A stretch of 64,000 bases of DNA from an uncultured Prevotellaceae bacterium. GTDB lineage: Bacteria; Bacteroidota; Bacteroidia; Bacteroidales; Bacteroidaceae. The stretch lies in assembly GCA_902768785.1 (NCBI GenBank), contig CACXMM010000001.1:186001-250000 (forward strand). Reading direction: 5' to 3'. Positions 8,990 to 16,555 of the stretch are shown one piece after another. Within the stretch, counting starts at the first letter, position 1. Each line of letters opens with the position of its first letter. Position numbers and translations under genes: made by a program. A model generated the notes under the pieces. It did not search any database, was not told the DNA's origin, and saw nothing but the letters and a program-made list of their open reading frames with translations.

Positions 8990-10152
8990 CGAGCGGCAAT
9001 GCACTCCTGAAAGACTTGTGTTAACCGGGTGGCGACGACAGGAGGAGCAGCCATCTCCCCTACTCTCTTGGAAACGGCCTCACTCTGATCACCCTGATCT
9101 TCTATCACCTGATTCATCAGGGCACAAAAAGCATGTGCATCATCAATGGGTGCTACCCAGCATCCCCCTGCAATTCTGACACATTGCGGCACTGCCTCGG
9201 TAGTCACTACTGGGATTCCAGTACTCATTGCCTCCAAGAGGACCAAGCCCTGTGTCTCATCACGGGTTGCCAACGCCAGCACATCACAGTCATACAATAA
9301 CGCCCTTACCGATTCCCTGTCGATACGGCCATGAGCAACAATCCTTGTATGACCTCCATGGGTACGTATCGCCTGTCGGCAAGCTTGACCATCGGTTCCT
9401 GTTCCTGCTATATGCAGTTCGGTCTCGGGATGATTCTCTGCCAACATCCGAAACGCCTGGAACAACACGTCATAACCTTTCCTGTGAATATAATTACCAA
9501 TACAACAAAAACGGAAAGGTCGCCCCATACGGGGAGGTCGTTTTCGATAAGCAAAGAAATCCACATCGATCACATTCGAAACCGCAGTCCAATGATAATC
9601 GTCGCCGAAATACGGTGCCAGATCAGTCACAACCTCCTCGGATACGGGAATCACCCTGTCTGCATGTTGATAAGCCTCCCGCAGCAACGGCACCTGCCAG
9701 GCATCAGTACCCTTACGCCCGAACTCTTCTCTGAAGATCATGGAAGGCAGATGCTCGGTAATAAGATAAGGTATATCATAGTCTCGGGCTATCAACATGG
9801 CTGCATAACCTGCCCATTTGGCACAATGGGCATGGAGGATATCGGGTTGTCCGTAACGTTCCACATACGTCTGGAACATCTCCCGTACGATGCCCACCCA
9901 TCGTTCGACATTGGGTCGAACCACTTTGGGGACGCCTCGCATAAATGATTGGTAATCAGGGACTCCCTCTATCTCAATAAACTGTCTATGATAGGGTAGC
10001 GTCAAGAATTCCCATACACTTTTCTTCACTGACAATTGCACATTACTGATGATCCGCACCTCATGTCCTAACGCTTGCAGCGCTTTTGACTGTTCGATGC
10101 AGAACTCACCGCCATAGGGAGGGAAGAAAGAAGGGATTTCGACGATGTGCAT
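8977..10152 (-). CDS. Family 4 glycosyltransferase
   Basis: From ATG at 10152 the product is 391 residues. It shows the GT4 N-terminal motif PSFFPPYGGEF, HAHCAKWAGYAA, VSNVIDVDFF, and the donor-binding ETQGLVLLEAMSTGIPVV near the C-terminus with its two conserved Glu residues. It probably adds a sugar to a surface glycan. The frame stays open far upstream through the rpsP region, but that extension is a shadow of rpsP and lacks family similarity. The start codon directly follows an 11-unit heptad repeat (10161-10237). No -7 box is visible between the rpsP terminator and this start. Confidence 0.87.
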   Translation of the reverse strand: MHIVEIPSFFPPYGGEFCIEQSKALQALGHEVRIISNVQLSVKKSVWEFLTLPYHRQFIEIEGVPDYQSFMRGVPKVVRPNVERWVGIVREMFQTYVERYGQPDILHAHCAKWAGYAAMLIARDYDIPYLITEHLPSMIFREEFGRKGTDAWQVPLLREAYQHADRVIPVSEEVVTDLAPYFGDDYHWTAVSNVIDVDFFAYRKRPPRMGRPFRFCCIGNYIHRKGYDVLFQAFRMLAENHPETELHIAGTGTDGQACRQAIRTHGGHTRIVAHGRIDRESVRALLYDCDVLALATRDETQGLVLLEAMSTGIPVVTTEAVPQCVRIAGGCWVAPIDDAHAFCALMNQVIEDQGDQSEAVSKRVGEMAAPPVVATRLTQVFQECIAARQRV

Positions 10153-10160
10153 GAGAAAAG

Positions 10161-10237
10161 GATGAAAGATGAAGGATGAAAGATGAGAGATGAAAGATGA
10201 AAGATGAGAGATGAGAGATGAAGAATGAGAGATAAAA
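10161..10237. repeat. Heptad tandem repeat (GATGAAA/GATGAGA)x11
   Basis: Eleven 7-bp units of GATGAAA, GATGAGA or GATGAAG run without interruption from 10161 to 10237. They occupy the space between the rpsP terminator and the glycosyltransferase start at 10152. On the transcribed strand the array reads as pyrimidine-rich TTTCATC repeats. Confidence 0.95.
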
Positions 10238-10240
10238 AGA

Positions 10241-10267
10241 AAGAGGCTCGGCTCGCGCCTGCCTCTT
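10241..10267 (-). terminator. rpsP terminator
   Basis: On the minus strand AAGAGGC and GCCTCTT (10267 down to 10241) form a stem with an inner GGC/GCC pair around GCGA, followed by a T-rich tail (TCTTTTTATC, 10240-10231). It is 25 bp after the rpsP stop. Confidence 0.75.
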
Positions 10268-10291
10268 CCATTAAACAGCACTGTAAAATGC

Positions 10292-10822
10292 TTATGCCTC
10301 AGCGGGAGCCTCCTCAGCAGGAGCGGCCTCTTCAGCAGCAGCCTCAGCCTGAGCGGCAGCGGCAGCAGCCTTCTTCTCAGCCACTTTCTGGGCAATAGCC
10401 TCGTTGATCTTCTTCTCTGCCTCGAGTTCCTTGGCTGCAGCCTCTTTCTTAGACTTTGCCACCTGGTCGCGAACGGCATCGAATCCTTTCACCTTAGCTT
10501 CTTTCCATGCATCGAACTTCTTCTGGGCAGTAGCCTCATCAAAGGCGCCTTTCTTCACACCACCGCGGAGGTGCTTCATCATGTAAACGCCCTCGTTCTT
10601 CAAGAGGTTACGTACAGTGTCTGTAGGCTGTGCGCCCACCTCTACCCAATAGAGTGCACGGTCGAAATTCAAATCTACTGTGGCAGGATTGGTGTTCGGG
10701 TTATATGTACCAATCTTCTCAGTAAATCTACCATCACGTGGTGCTCTTGCGTCAGCGATAACGATGCTGTAGAAGGCATAGCCCTTACGGCCACCGCGCT
10801 GCAATCTGATTTTTGTTGCCAT
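10292..10822 (-). CDS. rpsP: 30S ribosomal protein S16
   Basis: This 176-residue protein has its first 80 or so residues in the S16 fold ([45 protein letters not shown]). The remaining part is a Lys/Ala/Glu-rich tail ending [13 protein letters not shown]. Such long tails are usual in Bacteroidetes S16 compared with about 82 residues in E. coli. It is a 30S subunit component. It has its own promoter (10892-10899) and terminator (10241-10267). Confidence 0.97.
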   Translation of the reverse strand: MATKIRLQRGGRKGYAFYSIVIADARAPRDGRFTEKIGTYNPNTNPATVDLNFDRALYWVEVGAQPTDTVRNLLKNEGVYMMKHLRGGVKKGAFDEATAQKKFDAWKEAKVKGFDAVRDQVAKSKKEAAAKELEAEKKINEAIAQKVAEKKAAAAAAQAEAAAEEAAPAEEAPAEA

Positions 10823-10891
10823 TGTTTAATGTTTAATTGTTAAAAATGAATTGAATTTGAATCTCATGCCATCAACTCGTGATAGCGGCTG

Positions 10892-10899
10892 CAAAGGTA
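10892..10899 (-). promoter_or_regulatory. -7 box upstream of rpsP
   Basis: Minus-strand TACCTTTG lies 70 bp before the rpsP start, within an AT-rich gap. Confidence 0.6.
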
Positions 10900-10966
10900 C
10901 GACAAATTCTTAAGAACCAAACACATCCGACAGATAAAAGTGACAGTCTTAAGGGTATTTTAACAT

Positions 10967-11629
10967 TTAGCCCATCTGCATCTGCCGTAACAGTTCACGC
11001 TGATGGTCAGTCAGATGGGTAGGCAACTGTACCTGATAGGTGATGATCAGATCACCATAGGTACCGTCACCCCGGTCGTAGCCTTTTCCCCGCAAGCGTA
11101 CCTTCGTTCCCGGTTGTGTCTCTGGCTTTACTTTCAGTTTGATCTTCGCACCAGTACTCAACTGGATCATCACCTCACCGCCCAGCAGGGCTGTGTAGAG
11201 ATCGATGTTCACATTGGCGTTCATCTCCCCCCTGCTCTGGCGACCGAAACCTTGTGTGCGAGTCTTTCGACCGCCACCACCGAACAGATCCTGGAAGAAG
11301 CTGCTGAAGCCACCGCCGTTGAAAGAGCTGAAATCAAAACCATCGAAGGGTGATCCGCCTTGCTGTGACCAGTTAAAGCCTCCCGACTGATTCATCGCAT
11401 CCACCTCTTTCCATCGTTCCCCATACTGATCATACTTTTTCCGTTTCTCAGGATCTCCTATCACATCATACGCCTCGGCCAGAGCCTGAAACTTCGCCTT
11501 GGCCTTCGGGTCATCTGGATGAAGATCGGGATGAAACTGTTTGGCACGCTTCAAGTATGCCTTTTTCACCTCGTTCTGAGGGATGTCCTTCGCGACACCC
11601 AAAATCTTGTAATAGTCTATAAATGCCAT
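10967..11629 (-). CDS. Short DnaJ/CbpA-type co-chaperone
   Basis: This 220-residue protein has a J domain at residues 3-70 with the HPD tripeptide at 33-35, which stimulates Hsp70 ATPase. A Gly/Phe-rich stretch follows ([21 protein letters not shown]), then one beta-rich client-binding region ([27 protein letters not shown]). There is no zinc-finger domain. CbpA proteins are usually about 300 residues with two C-terminal domains, so this looks like a form with only one. It lies 62 bp downstream of a glycosyltransferase on the same strand and may be the last gene of the mtaB operon. Confidence 0.88.
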   Translation of the reverse strand: MAFIDYYKILGVAKDIPQNEVKKAYLKRAKQFHPDLHPDDPKAKAKFQALAEAYDVIGDPEKRKKYDQYGERWKEVDAMNQSGGFNWSQQGGSPFDGFDFSSFNGGGFSSFFQDLFGGGGRKTRTQGFGRQSRGEMNANVNIDLYTALLGGEVMIQLSTGAKIKLKVKPETQPGTKVRLRGKGYDRGDGTYGDLIITYQVQLPTHLTDHQRELLRQMQMG

Positions 11630-11691
11630 AAATGAATCTCCTTTCTATAAGGCAGACAGCAAAAAGCATGCCAATGCCCGATGGGAAATAC

Positions 11692-12714
11692 TCATTCAGG
11701 AAGCTCAGCAAATTTCTTTCTCCCTTTGACATAATACTGCCAAAGGATGCTGAAGTTTTTCCGTTCAGGAACAACGGCCACCACCCTGCTATGCTGCAGG
11801 GCATCCCGATCGGCTTTGAAATCACCACGCCACCGCTTAAAATCCCGTCGTGCCCGGAAGATGGCCTTGAAGTCACCCACATTCCCGTTGCACAGCAATG
11901 TCTGGAAGGCAGCCACATAATCGAGCCACCACCTCACTCGCATCACCATCTTCAACTCCCTGTCGGGCAGGTTCTTGTAAAGCATGGTGAGGTTATTACG
12001 GAAGTTCAGGTAGGTTTTCATCGGATTGCCTTTCGGTAATGTACCCCCTCCCACATGATATACCTGACTATCGGGGATGCAGCACACTTTCTTTCCTGCC
12101 ATTCGGAGTCGCCAGCAGAGGTCAATCTCCTCATTATGGGCAAAGAAACGACCATCTAGTCCTCCCACCTTCCAGTAGTCAGCAGAACGGATCATCAGAC
12201 AGGCTCCCGTGGCCCACAACACCTCGGCACGCACATCATATTGTCCGTTGTCATCTTCCACCGTGTCAAAGATACGTCCCCTGCAGAAAGGATAACCAAA
12301 TTTGTCGATGAAGCCACCACAGGCCCCTGCATACTCAAAGGCATCTTTGTTTGTCACCGACAACAGTTTCGGCTGACAGGCTGCCACCTCCGGATGATTG
12401 TCCATGAACTCAATGAGTGGTGTCAGCCAGTGATGAGTCACTTCCACATCACTGTTCAGCAGCACGTAATAGGTAGCCTCCACCTGCTGCAGTGCCTTGT
12501 TATACCCTTCGGCAAACCCCCAGTTCTTCTCCAATTGGATGATCTGCACCTCAGGGAAATGTTGTTTCAGGAACGCCACCGACTGATCCGTCGAGGCATT
12601 ATCCGCCACATACACCTTGGCCGACCGCCGCGAATACTCCATCAGCGTATTCATATATTGCGACAGCATCTTCTCGCCGTTCCAGTTCAATATCACGATC
12701 GCTACCTGATCCAT
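11692..12714 (-). CDS. Family 2 glycosyltransferase, rhamnosyltransferase-like
   Basis: This 340-residue GT-A enzyme starts QVAIVILNWNGEKMLSQYM. It carries DNAS near residue 38, the metal-site NSDV near residue 87, and the acceptor-side GGLDGRFFAHNEEIDLCWR common in the WcaA/rhamnosyltransferase group. It probably adds a deoxyhexose or other sugar to a cell-surface polysaccharide; the sugar is not determined by sequence. Its start is 15 bp after the mtaB stop, so it is likely cotranscribed with that tRNA-modification gene. Confidence 0.88.
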   Translation of the reverse strand: MDQVAIVILNWNGEKMLSQYMNTLMEYSRRSAKVYVADNASTDQSVAFLKQHFPEVQIIQLEKNWGFAEGYNKALQQVEATYYVLLNSDVEVTHHWLTPLIEFMDNHPEVAACQPKLLSVTNKDAFEYAGACGGFIDKFGYPFCRGRIFDTVEDDNGQYDVRAEVLWATGACLMIRSADYWKVGGLDGRFFAHNEEIDLCWRLRMAGKKVCCIPDSQVYHVGGGTLPKGNPMKTYLNFRNNLTMLYKNLPDRELKMVMRVRWWLDYVAAFQTLLCNGNVGDFKAIFRARRDFKRWRGDFKADRDALQHSRVVAVVPERKNFSILWQYYVKGRKKFAELPE

Positions 12715-12729
12715 ATCTTCTATACCTTA

Positions 12730-14091
12730 TTATATTATACGCTCCACCTTCAAGGCAGTCTTGTCATGATTCATCTCTCCTAAGCGTACCATCACCAGTT
12801 GGTTGTCAAGGGCATTGTTTCCCTCTGCCGGTGGCAGTTCCACGCGGATATAGTTACGAGTGAAACCATGCATGGCTCTTCCCCTTGCGGCTTTCTCGAA
12901 AAGCACCTCCGCCTCCCGACCGATATAAGAGGAATAGAAGGCTTCCGTCTTCTCATCGGATAAAGCCAGTAACCGTTTCGAGCGCAGCTTCTTGTCCTGC
13001 GCACTCACCACGTATGGAATGTTCAGGGCGGCTGTTCCCGGCCGTTCTGAATAGGGGAACACATGCAACTGCGTGACGGGCAAGGCTTTCAGGAAGTCAA
13101 AGCACTCTTCAAAATACTCCGGCTTCTCACCCCGTGTGCCCACCATCACATCCACACCGATGAAGGCATCGGGCATCATCGCCTTGATCAGTTCAATCTT
13201 ATGTGCGAACAACGCTTTGTCGTAACGGCGGTGCATCAGTCGGAGTACTGCGTCAGAACCGCTTTGCAAAGGGATATGGAAATGGGGCATGAAAGCACGA
13301 CTCTCAGCACAGTAGGCTATCAGCTCATCATCCAGGAGATCAGGCTCCAAGCTGCTGATACGATAGCGGGCCACCCCCTCCACCAGATCTAATGCTTTCA
13401 CCAAGTCGATAAAGCGCTCACCCGTGGTTCTGCCGAAGTCACCGATGTTCACACCCGTCAGCACAATCTCCTTTCCTCCTTCCCGCACAGCCTCCTCAGC
13501 CTGCCGCACCAACGACTCGATAGTCGGGTTCCTGCTGAAGCCACGAGCATAGGGAATGGTACAATAGGTACAGAAATAGTTACAACCATCCTGCACCTTC
13601 AGAAAATAACGGGTACGGTTACCACGAGAGCATGAGGGGGCGAACGACTGGATGTCCTTGGTCTTTTCTTTCCTGAACACCCTTCCATGTCCCGTTCCTT
13701 CGTGACCACGATCCCTCGCCTCCTCGCTCCATGCATCAGCCAGGAACTGGATCAGACTTGCTTTCTCATCACTGCCCAGCACCAGATCAACACCAGGGAT
13801 CTGGCTCACCTCTTCAGCCTCTAACTGCGCATAGCATCCCGTCACCACTACGAAGGCATGAGGATGATTACGTACCATCCGGTGAATGGCCTGTCGGCAT
13901 TTGTGGTCGGCAACCTCAGTCACCGAGCACGTGTTTATCAGACAAAGATCTGCCTGTTCCTCTTTTCCAGCCGTTGTAACGCCCATCTCCTGAAGCATCT
14001 TCCCGAAGGTTGATGTCTCAGAGAAGTTCAGTTTGCAGCCCAAAGTGAAATAGGCAGCCTTCTTACCTTGAAAAGCAGCGCTGTTGATCAT
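12730..14091 (-). CDS. mtaB: tRNA t6A37 methylthiotransferase
   Basis: From ATG 14091 the product is 453 residues. It is a radical-SAM methylthiotransferase that converts t6A37 to ms2t6A in ANN-decoding tRNAs. The N-terminal domain reads AAYFTLGCKLNFSET and binds one Fe-S cluster. The radical-SAM CxxxCxxC site (CNYFCTYC) is near residue 168, with GVNIGDFGR and PLQSGSDAVLRLMHRRY further on, and a TRAM RNA-binding domain ends the protein. The open frame extends to 14274, but those residues lie across the promoter box and have no family match. It heads a probable operon with the GT2 and CbpA genes. Confidence 0.93.
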   Translation of the reverse strand: MINSAAFQGKKAAYFTLGCKLNFSETSTFGKMLQEMGVTTAGKEEQADLCLINTCSVTEVADHKCRQAIHRMVRNHPHAFVVVTGCYAQLEAEEVSQIPGVDLVLGSDEKASLIQFLADAWSEEARDRGHEGTGHGRVFRKEKTKDIQSFAPSCSRGNRTRYFLKVQDGCNYFCTYCTIPYARGFSRNPTIESLVRQAEEAVREGGKEIVLTGVNIGDFGRTTGERFIDLVKALDLVEGVARYRISSLEPDLLDDELIAYCAESRAFMPHFHIPLQSGSDAVLRLMHRRYDKALFAHKIELIKAMMPDAFIGVDVMVGTRGEKPEYFEECFDFLKALPVTQLHVFPYSERPGTAALNIPYVVSAQDKKLRSKRLLALSDEKTEAFYSSYIGREAEVLFEKAARGRAMHGFTRNYIRVELPPAEGNNALDNQLVMVRLGEMNHDKTALKVERII

Positions 14092-14141
14092 ACACCTTAT
14101 TATATATATAGCATCTTTGAGTGGTCGAAAGAATTCGAGTA

Positions 14142-14149
14142 CAAAGGTA
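14142..14149 (-). promoter_or_regulatory. -7 box upstream of mtaB
   Basis: Minus-strand TACCTTTG lies 50 bp before the ATG at 14091. It excludes the longer open frame starting at 14274 as the translated form. Confidence 0.55.
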
Positions 14150-14306
14150 CGAAAAGTCGAGAGAAGAATAAAATAAACCCATAGATTTTTCGCATGTTTA
14201 ACATCACCGGCAATGGGGCATGTGGAAAGAGGAAAGTGGACAAAAACGGATCGTTTTCCTGTCTTTATTGACATTGCTTAAAACTTTAACAGTTATTAGC
14301 AATTTA

Positions 14307-14343
14307 TACAACGTTGTAAATCAGTAACTTACGAAAAAGTTAC
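14307..14343. promoter_or_regulatory. Palindrome and hairpin in the mtaB-lipoprotein gap
   Basis: TACAACGTTGTA (14307-14318) is a perfect 12-bp palindrome. GTAACTT (14324-14330) and AAGTTAC (14337-14343) form a small hairpin. Both lie 50-90 bp upstream of the lipoprotein promoter and could be an operator. Nothing else was seen in the rest of this 364-bp gap apart from the two promoters. Confidence 0.3.
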
Positions 14344-14396
14344 ATTTTAGCCTAAAAAAAAACGCTAAAAAAAGAACAACCTATCAAAAAAATGCT

Positions 14397-14404
14397 TACC
14401 TTTG
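14397..14404 (+). promoter_or_regulatory. -7 box upstream of small lipoprotein gene
   Basis: TACCTTTG lies about 52 bp before the ATG at 14456, within a very A-rich upstream stretch. Confidence 0.65.
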
Positions 14405-14455
14405 CATCGTTTTAATAAACAAATGATTGTTTTACAGATTTAAAAAGCAAAGAAA

Positions 14456-14623
14456 ATGAAGAAATTAGTTTTAATGTTCGTAGCTGTTGCAGCTATCTCT
14501 TTCGCATCTTGCACTGACAACAAGCCTGCTGCTCCCGCAGTTGAAGAGCCGGTTGACACACTCGTAGCTGACACTGCTGCTGTTGCTGACACCGCTGCTG
14601 TTGATACAGCTGCTGCTCAGTAA
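14456..14623 (+). CDS. Small acidic lipoprotein, 55 aa
   Basis: ATG 14456 to TAA 14623 encodes 55 residues. The hydrophobic signal MKKLVLMFVAVAAISFASC ends in a lipobox with the lipidated Cys at position 19. The mature part is a repetitive Asp/Thr/Ala tail (DTAAVADTAAVDTAAA). It should be a tiny lipid-anchored periplasmic or surface protein of unknown role. It has its own -7 box and a strong terminator, so it is an independent and possibly highly expressed unit. Similar short Ala-rich lipoproteins occur in Bacteroidales, but I cannot name a family. Confidence 0.85.
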   Translation: MKKLVLMFVAVAAISFASCTDNKPAAPAVEEPVDTLVADTAAVADTAAVDTAAAQ

Positions 14624-14652
14624 TTTTAACTCGAACAAAATTGAGAGAAACG

Positions 14653-14676
14653 CCGCTGAACCATCTGGTTCAGCGG
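14653..14676 (+). terminator. Strong intrinsic terminator after the lipoprotein gene
   Basis: CCGCTGAACC and GGTTCAGCGG form a perfect 10-bp stem with an ATCT loop, followed by TTTTTGTTT. It lies 29 bp after the stop. Confidence 0.92.
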
Positions 14677-14755
14677 TTTTTGTTTATTAGATCAAAAGTA
14701 CCAAAAATACTTAAAATCATATCACCTCTTTATAATTCTCAGAATTCCTTCCTTC

Positions 14756-14874
14756 TTTTGGTCGCCTACGGCGAGAAATCTAACAAAATCTCAACAGAAT
14801 CAAACAAATTAGAAATAGAGGATTTGTAAGATTTGGATAGATTTTGTTAGATTTCTCGCCGTAGGCGACCAAAA
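14756..14874. repeat. Long palindromic AT-rich element, copy 1
   Basis: A perfect 36-bp inverted repeat (14756-14791 and 14839-14874) encloses 47 bp. Each arm starts with a mini-hairpin TCGCC-TAC-GGCGA, followed by the AT-rich AGATTTTGTTAGATTTCT side. Part of the inner sequence (GGATAGATTTTGT) recurs at 50340-50496 in a related palindrome. It fills the gap between the lipoprotein terminator and the end of the vWA gene. No coding potential is seen. Confidence 0.9.
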
Positions 14875-14890
14875 ACCTTCATTATCTGAG

Positions 14891-16144
14891 TTACTCTGTA
14901 TAGTATTCTATCAGGCGGATAATGAGCTCATTAAGCTGCTCCACCTGATAGTCACCAACGGATGCTTTCAGATGGCTTTCCCCCACACCACTGTCATCGG
15001 TGATAAAGACATAGGTTCCTCCGGTTGCAATAGCGAAGAAGCGCAGCATGAACTCCGTATTCTTGTCAACGCCGCTGGCAGCCACAGGAATCAGTCGGAT
15101 GCCCATCTGTGCACAAGTCCTGATGGATTGCTGAAGGGAACTGATGACATCCTGCTGATAATGTGCCGGAGCATCCAGGACCAGGAATGCCAGTCGGGTA
15201 CGTGCCGTCTCGTCCCATGACAGTTTCTGCAACATTTTCTCCAGTGCTGTATGTACTGCCTCGGGATAGTCGCCACCGCCATCAGCATTCTGCAGGTTGA
15301 TAAATCCTGCCGTAGATGACAGATCCTCGGTAAAGTCAGAATGACGGGTGAGGTATTCATCACCCTCATCCCTGTAAAACAGGGCCGAAGTGCGCATGGT
15401 GATGTTTGGCCGTACGGATGATGCCTTTCCGATGATATCCACCAAGTCGTTTTTCAGGAAATCAATCTCGTCGCTCATCGATCCCGTGGCATCCACCACG
15501 AAGGCGATATCGGCACTCTGCTTGACAGATGACTTAGGTGTGATGACGTAGTCGTTGACAGACAGCTGTTGCTGGACGTCCCAAGTCCAGACCACAGGAT
15601 GTTTCTCCATCACCTGTCCGTTGATACTCACACTCAGAGTGTTTTCATCAACCGTCTCTTTCTGATAGAGTCCCACCCAGCATTCGGCCAGTCCGTGGTT
15701 GTCGGTAACCGTCTCCCACAACGTGATCTCTCCATCTTCTGTTTTCCGGAGCAGCTTCACCGCAGCCCCTGCTATTTCCTGACCTTTCTTGTCTGTTACT
15801 CTCAAGGCAATGCGGTGATTGGTATAGAAACTCCAGTAGTCGCTCTTGCTGGAAAACTCTTCCGACTGCATCAACCCCGCCCAGAACAGCCAGTTCTTCA
15901 AGTCATTCCATTCTCCTGCTGTCACGACACCAGCCTGAGTATTGCCACCTGAACCGTTGCCTGGTCCTACGCCGCCACTACCTCCACCATCAAGCGTAGA
16001 AAATGCCGCATATCCTTCACCACCTATCGGTAACTCTGCCTTTCTTTCAGAATCCTCGCTCTCGGTTTTGGAACACGATACGGTCATGGTTGCCAGCACC
16101 AGCATGGCACTCACATAAGGTAAAAACGTTCTTGTCTTCATCAT
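14891..16144 (-). CDS. Lipoprotein with von Willebrand factor A domain
   Basis: From ATG 16144 this is a 417-residue protein. A signal peptide ends in the lipobox region MTVSC, and a Gly-rich segment (GGGGSGGVGPGNGSGGN-like) follows. An Ig-like region comes next (ITDKKGQEIAGAAVKLL), then a vWA domain from about residue 210, with the metal site DATGSMS (a DxTxS variant of DxSxS) and the Thr and Asp sites further on. Such proteins bind partners on the cell surface; the partner is unknown. An in-frame ATG at 16162 and a long extension to 16243 are possible, but the MMKTR start gives the best signal peptide. It is downstream of repeat array B. Confidence 0.82.
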   Translation of the reverse strand: MMKTRTFLPYVSAMLVLATMTVSCSKTESEDSERKAELPIGGEGYAAFSTLDGGGSGGVGPGNGSGGNTQAGVVTAGEWNDLKNWLFWAGLMQSEEFSSKSDYWSFYTNHRIALRVTDKKGQEIAGAAVKLLRKTEDGEITLWETVTDNHGLAECWVGLYQKETVDENTLSVSINGQVMEKHPVVWTWDVQQQLSVNDYVITPKSSVKQSADIAFVVDATGSMSDEIDFLKNDLVDIIGKASSVRPNITMRTSALFYRDEGDEYLTRHSDFTEDLSSTAGFINLQNADGGGDYPEAVHTALEKMLQKLSWDETARTRLAFLVLDAPAHYQQDVISSLQQSIRTCAQMGIRLIPVAASGVDKNTEFMLRFFAIATGGTYVFITDDSGVGESHLKASVGDYQVEQLNELIIRLIEYYTE

Positions 16145-16285
16145 AACAAACTCATTTTTCATTATTACTAACATGTTGTTCTTTACCTCCAAAATGCTCC
16201 ATATCCGCAAATCTTGCATCACAGCACAGTGATTTAACGACATTTAACAGAGTTGGAAATTCTTGTAAAAGCAGAACAGAATACA

Positions 16286-16430
16286 TGTATAAGTTGCGCA
16301 GAGTTCCTGTACAAGTTGTGCGGTATTCTTGTGTACACTTAGTGCAACACCCTTGCACAACTTGTGCAGAGCCTTTGCACACTTTGTGCAACCTATCTGC
16401 ACACTTTGTGCAACGCATCTGCACAAATCA
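16286..16430. repeat. 22-bp tandem palindromic array, locus B (TGCACAA type)
   Basis: Units begin at 16286, 16308 (24 bp here, with a TG insertion), 16332, 16354, 16376 and 16398, ending in a truncated TGCACAAATCATTGACG from 16420. The right-hand units are best conserved; the left ones have drifted (TGTACAAG, TGTATAAG). On the minus strand a spacer AAGGCTC appears, identical to one in locus A. It lies in the 411-bp gap downstream of the BlaR1-like gene and upstream of the vWA gene. Nothing else was found in that gap. Confidence 0.92.
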
Positions 16431-16555
16431 TTGACGACAGGATATGTTACTAATATTACTGTCGGATTGCAAATATTGCAAATCTGACTGAACGGAAAGA
16501 GGATGGGCAAAGCTCATCCTCTTCCTCCAACAGCTAAAGGCAACAGCCAGTGGGG

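Noticed and set aside
10153-10479. N-terminal extension of the GT4 gene into rpsP
   Set aside because: The extension is an antisense-frame shadow of rpsP and the heptad repeat; family similarity begins at the ATG at 10152.
14211-14290. MraZ-type repeats (GTGGAAA...GTGGACA)
   Set aside because: Only two loose GTGGA copies are present and no mraZ or division-cell-wall gene follows.
16152-16510. Cys-rich minus-strand frames in array B
   Set aside because: Same artefact of the 22-bp array; the peptides repeat CTKCA-like pieces seen at the other loci.
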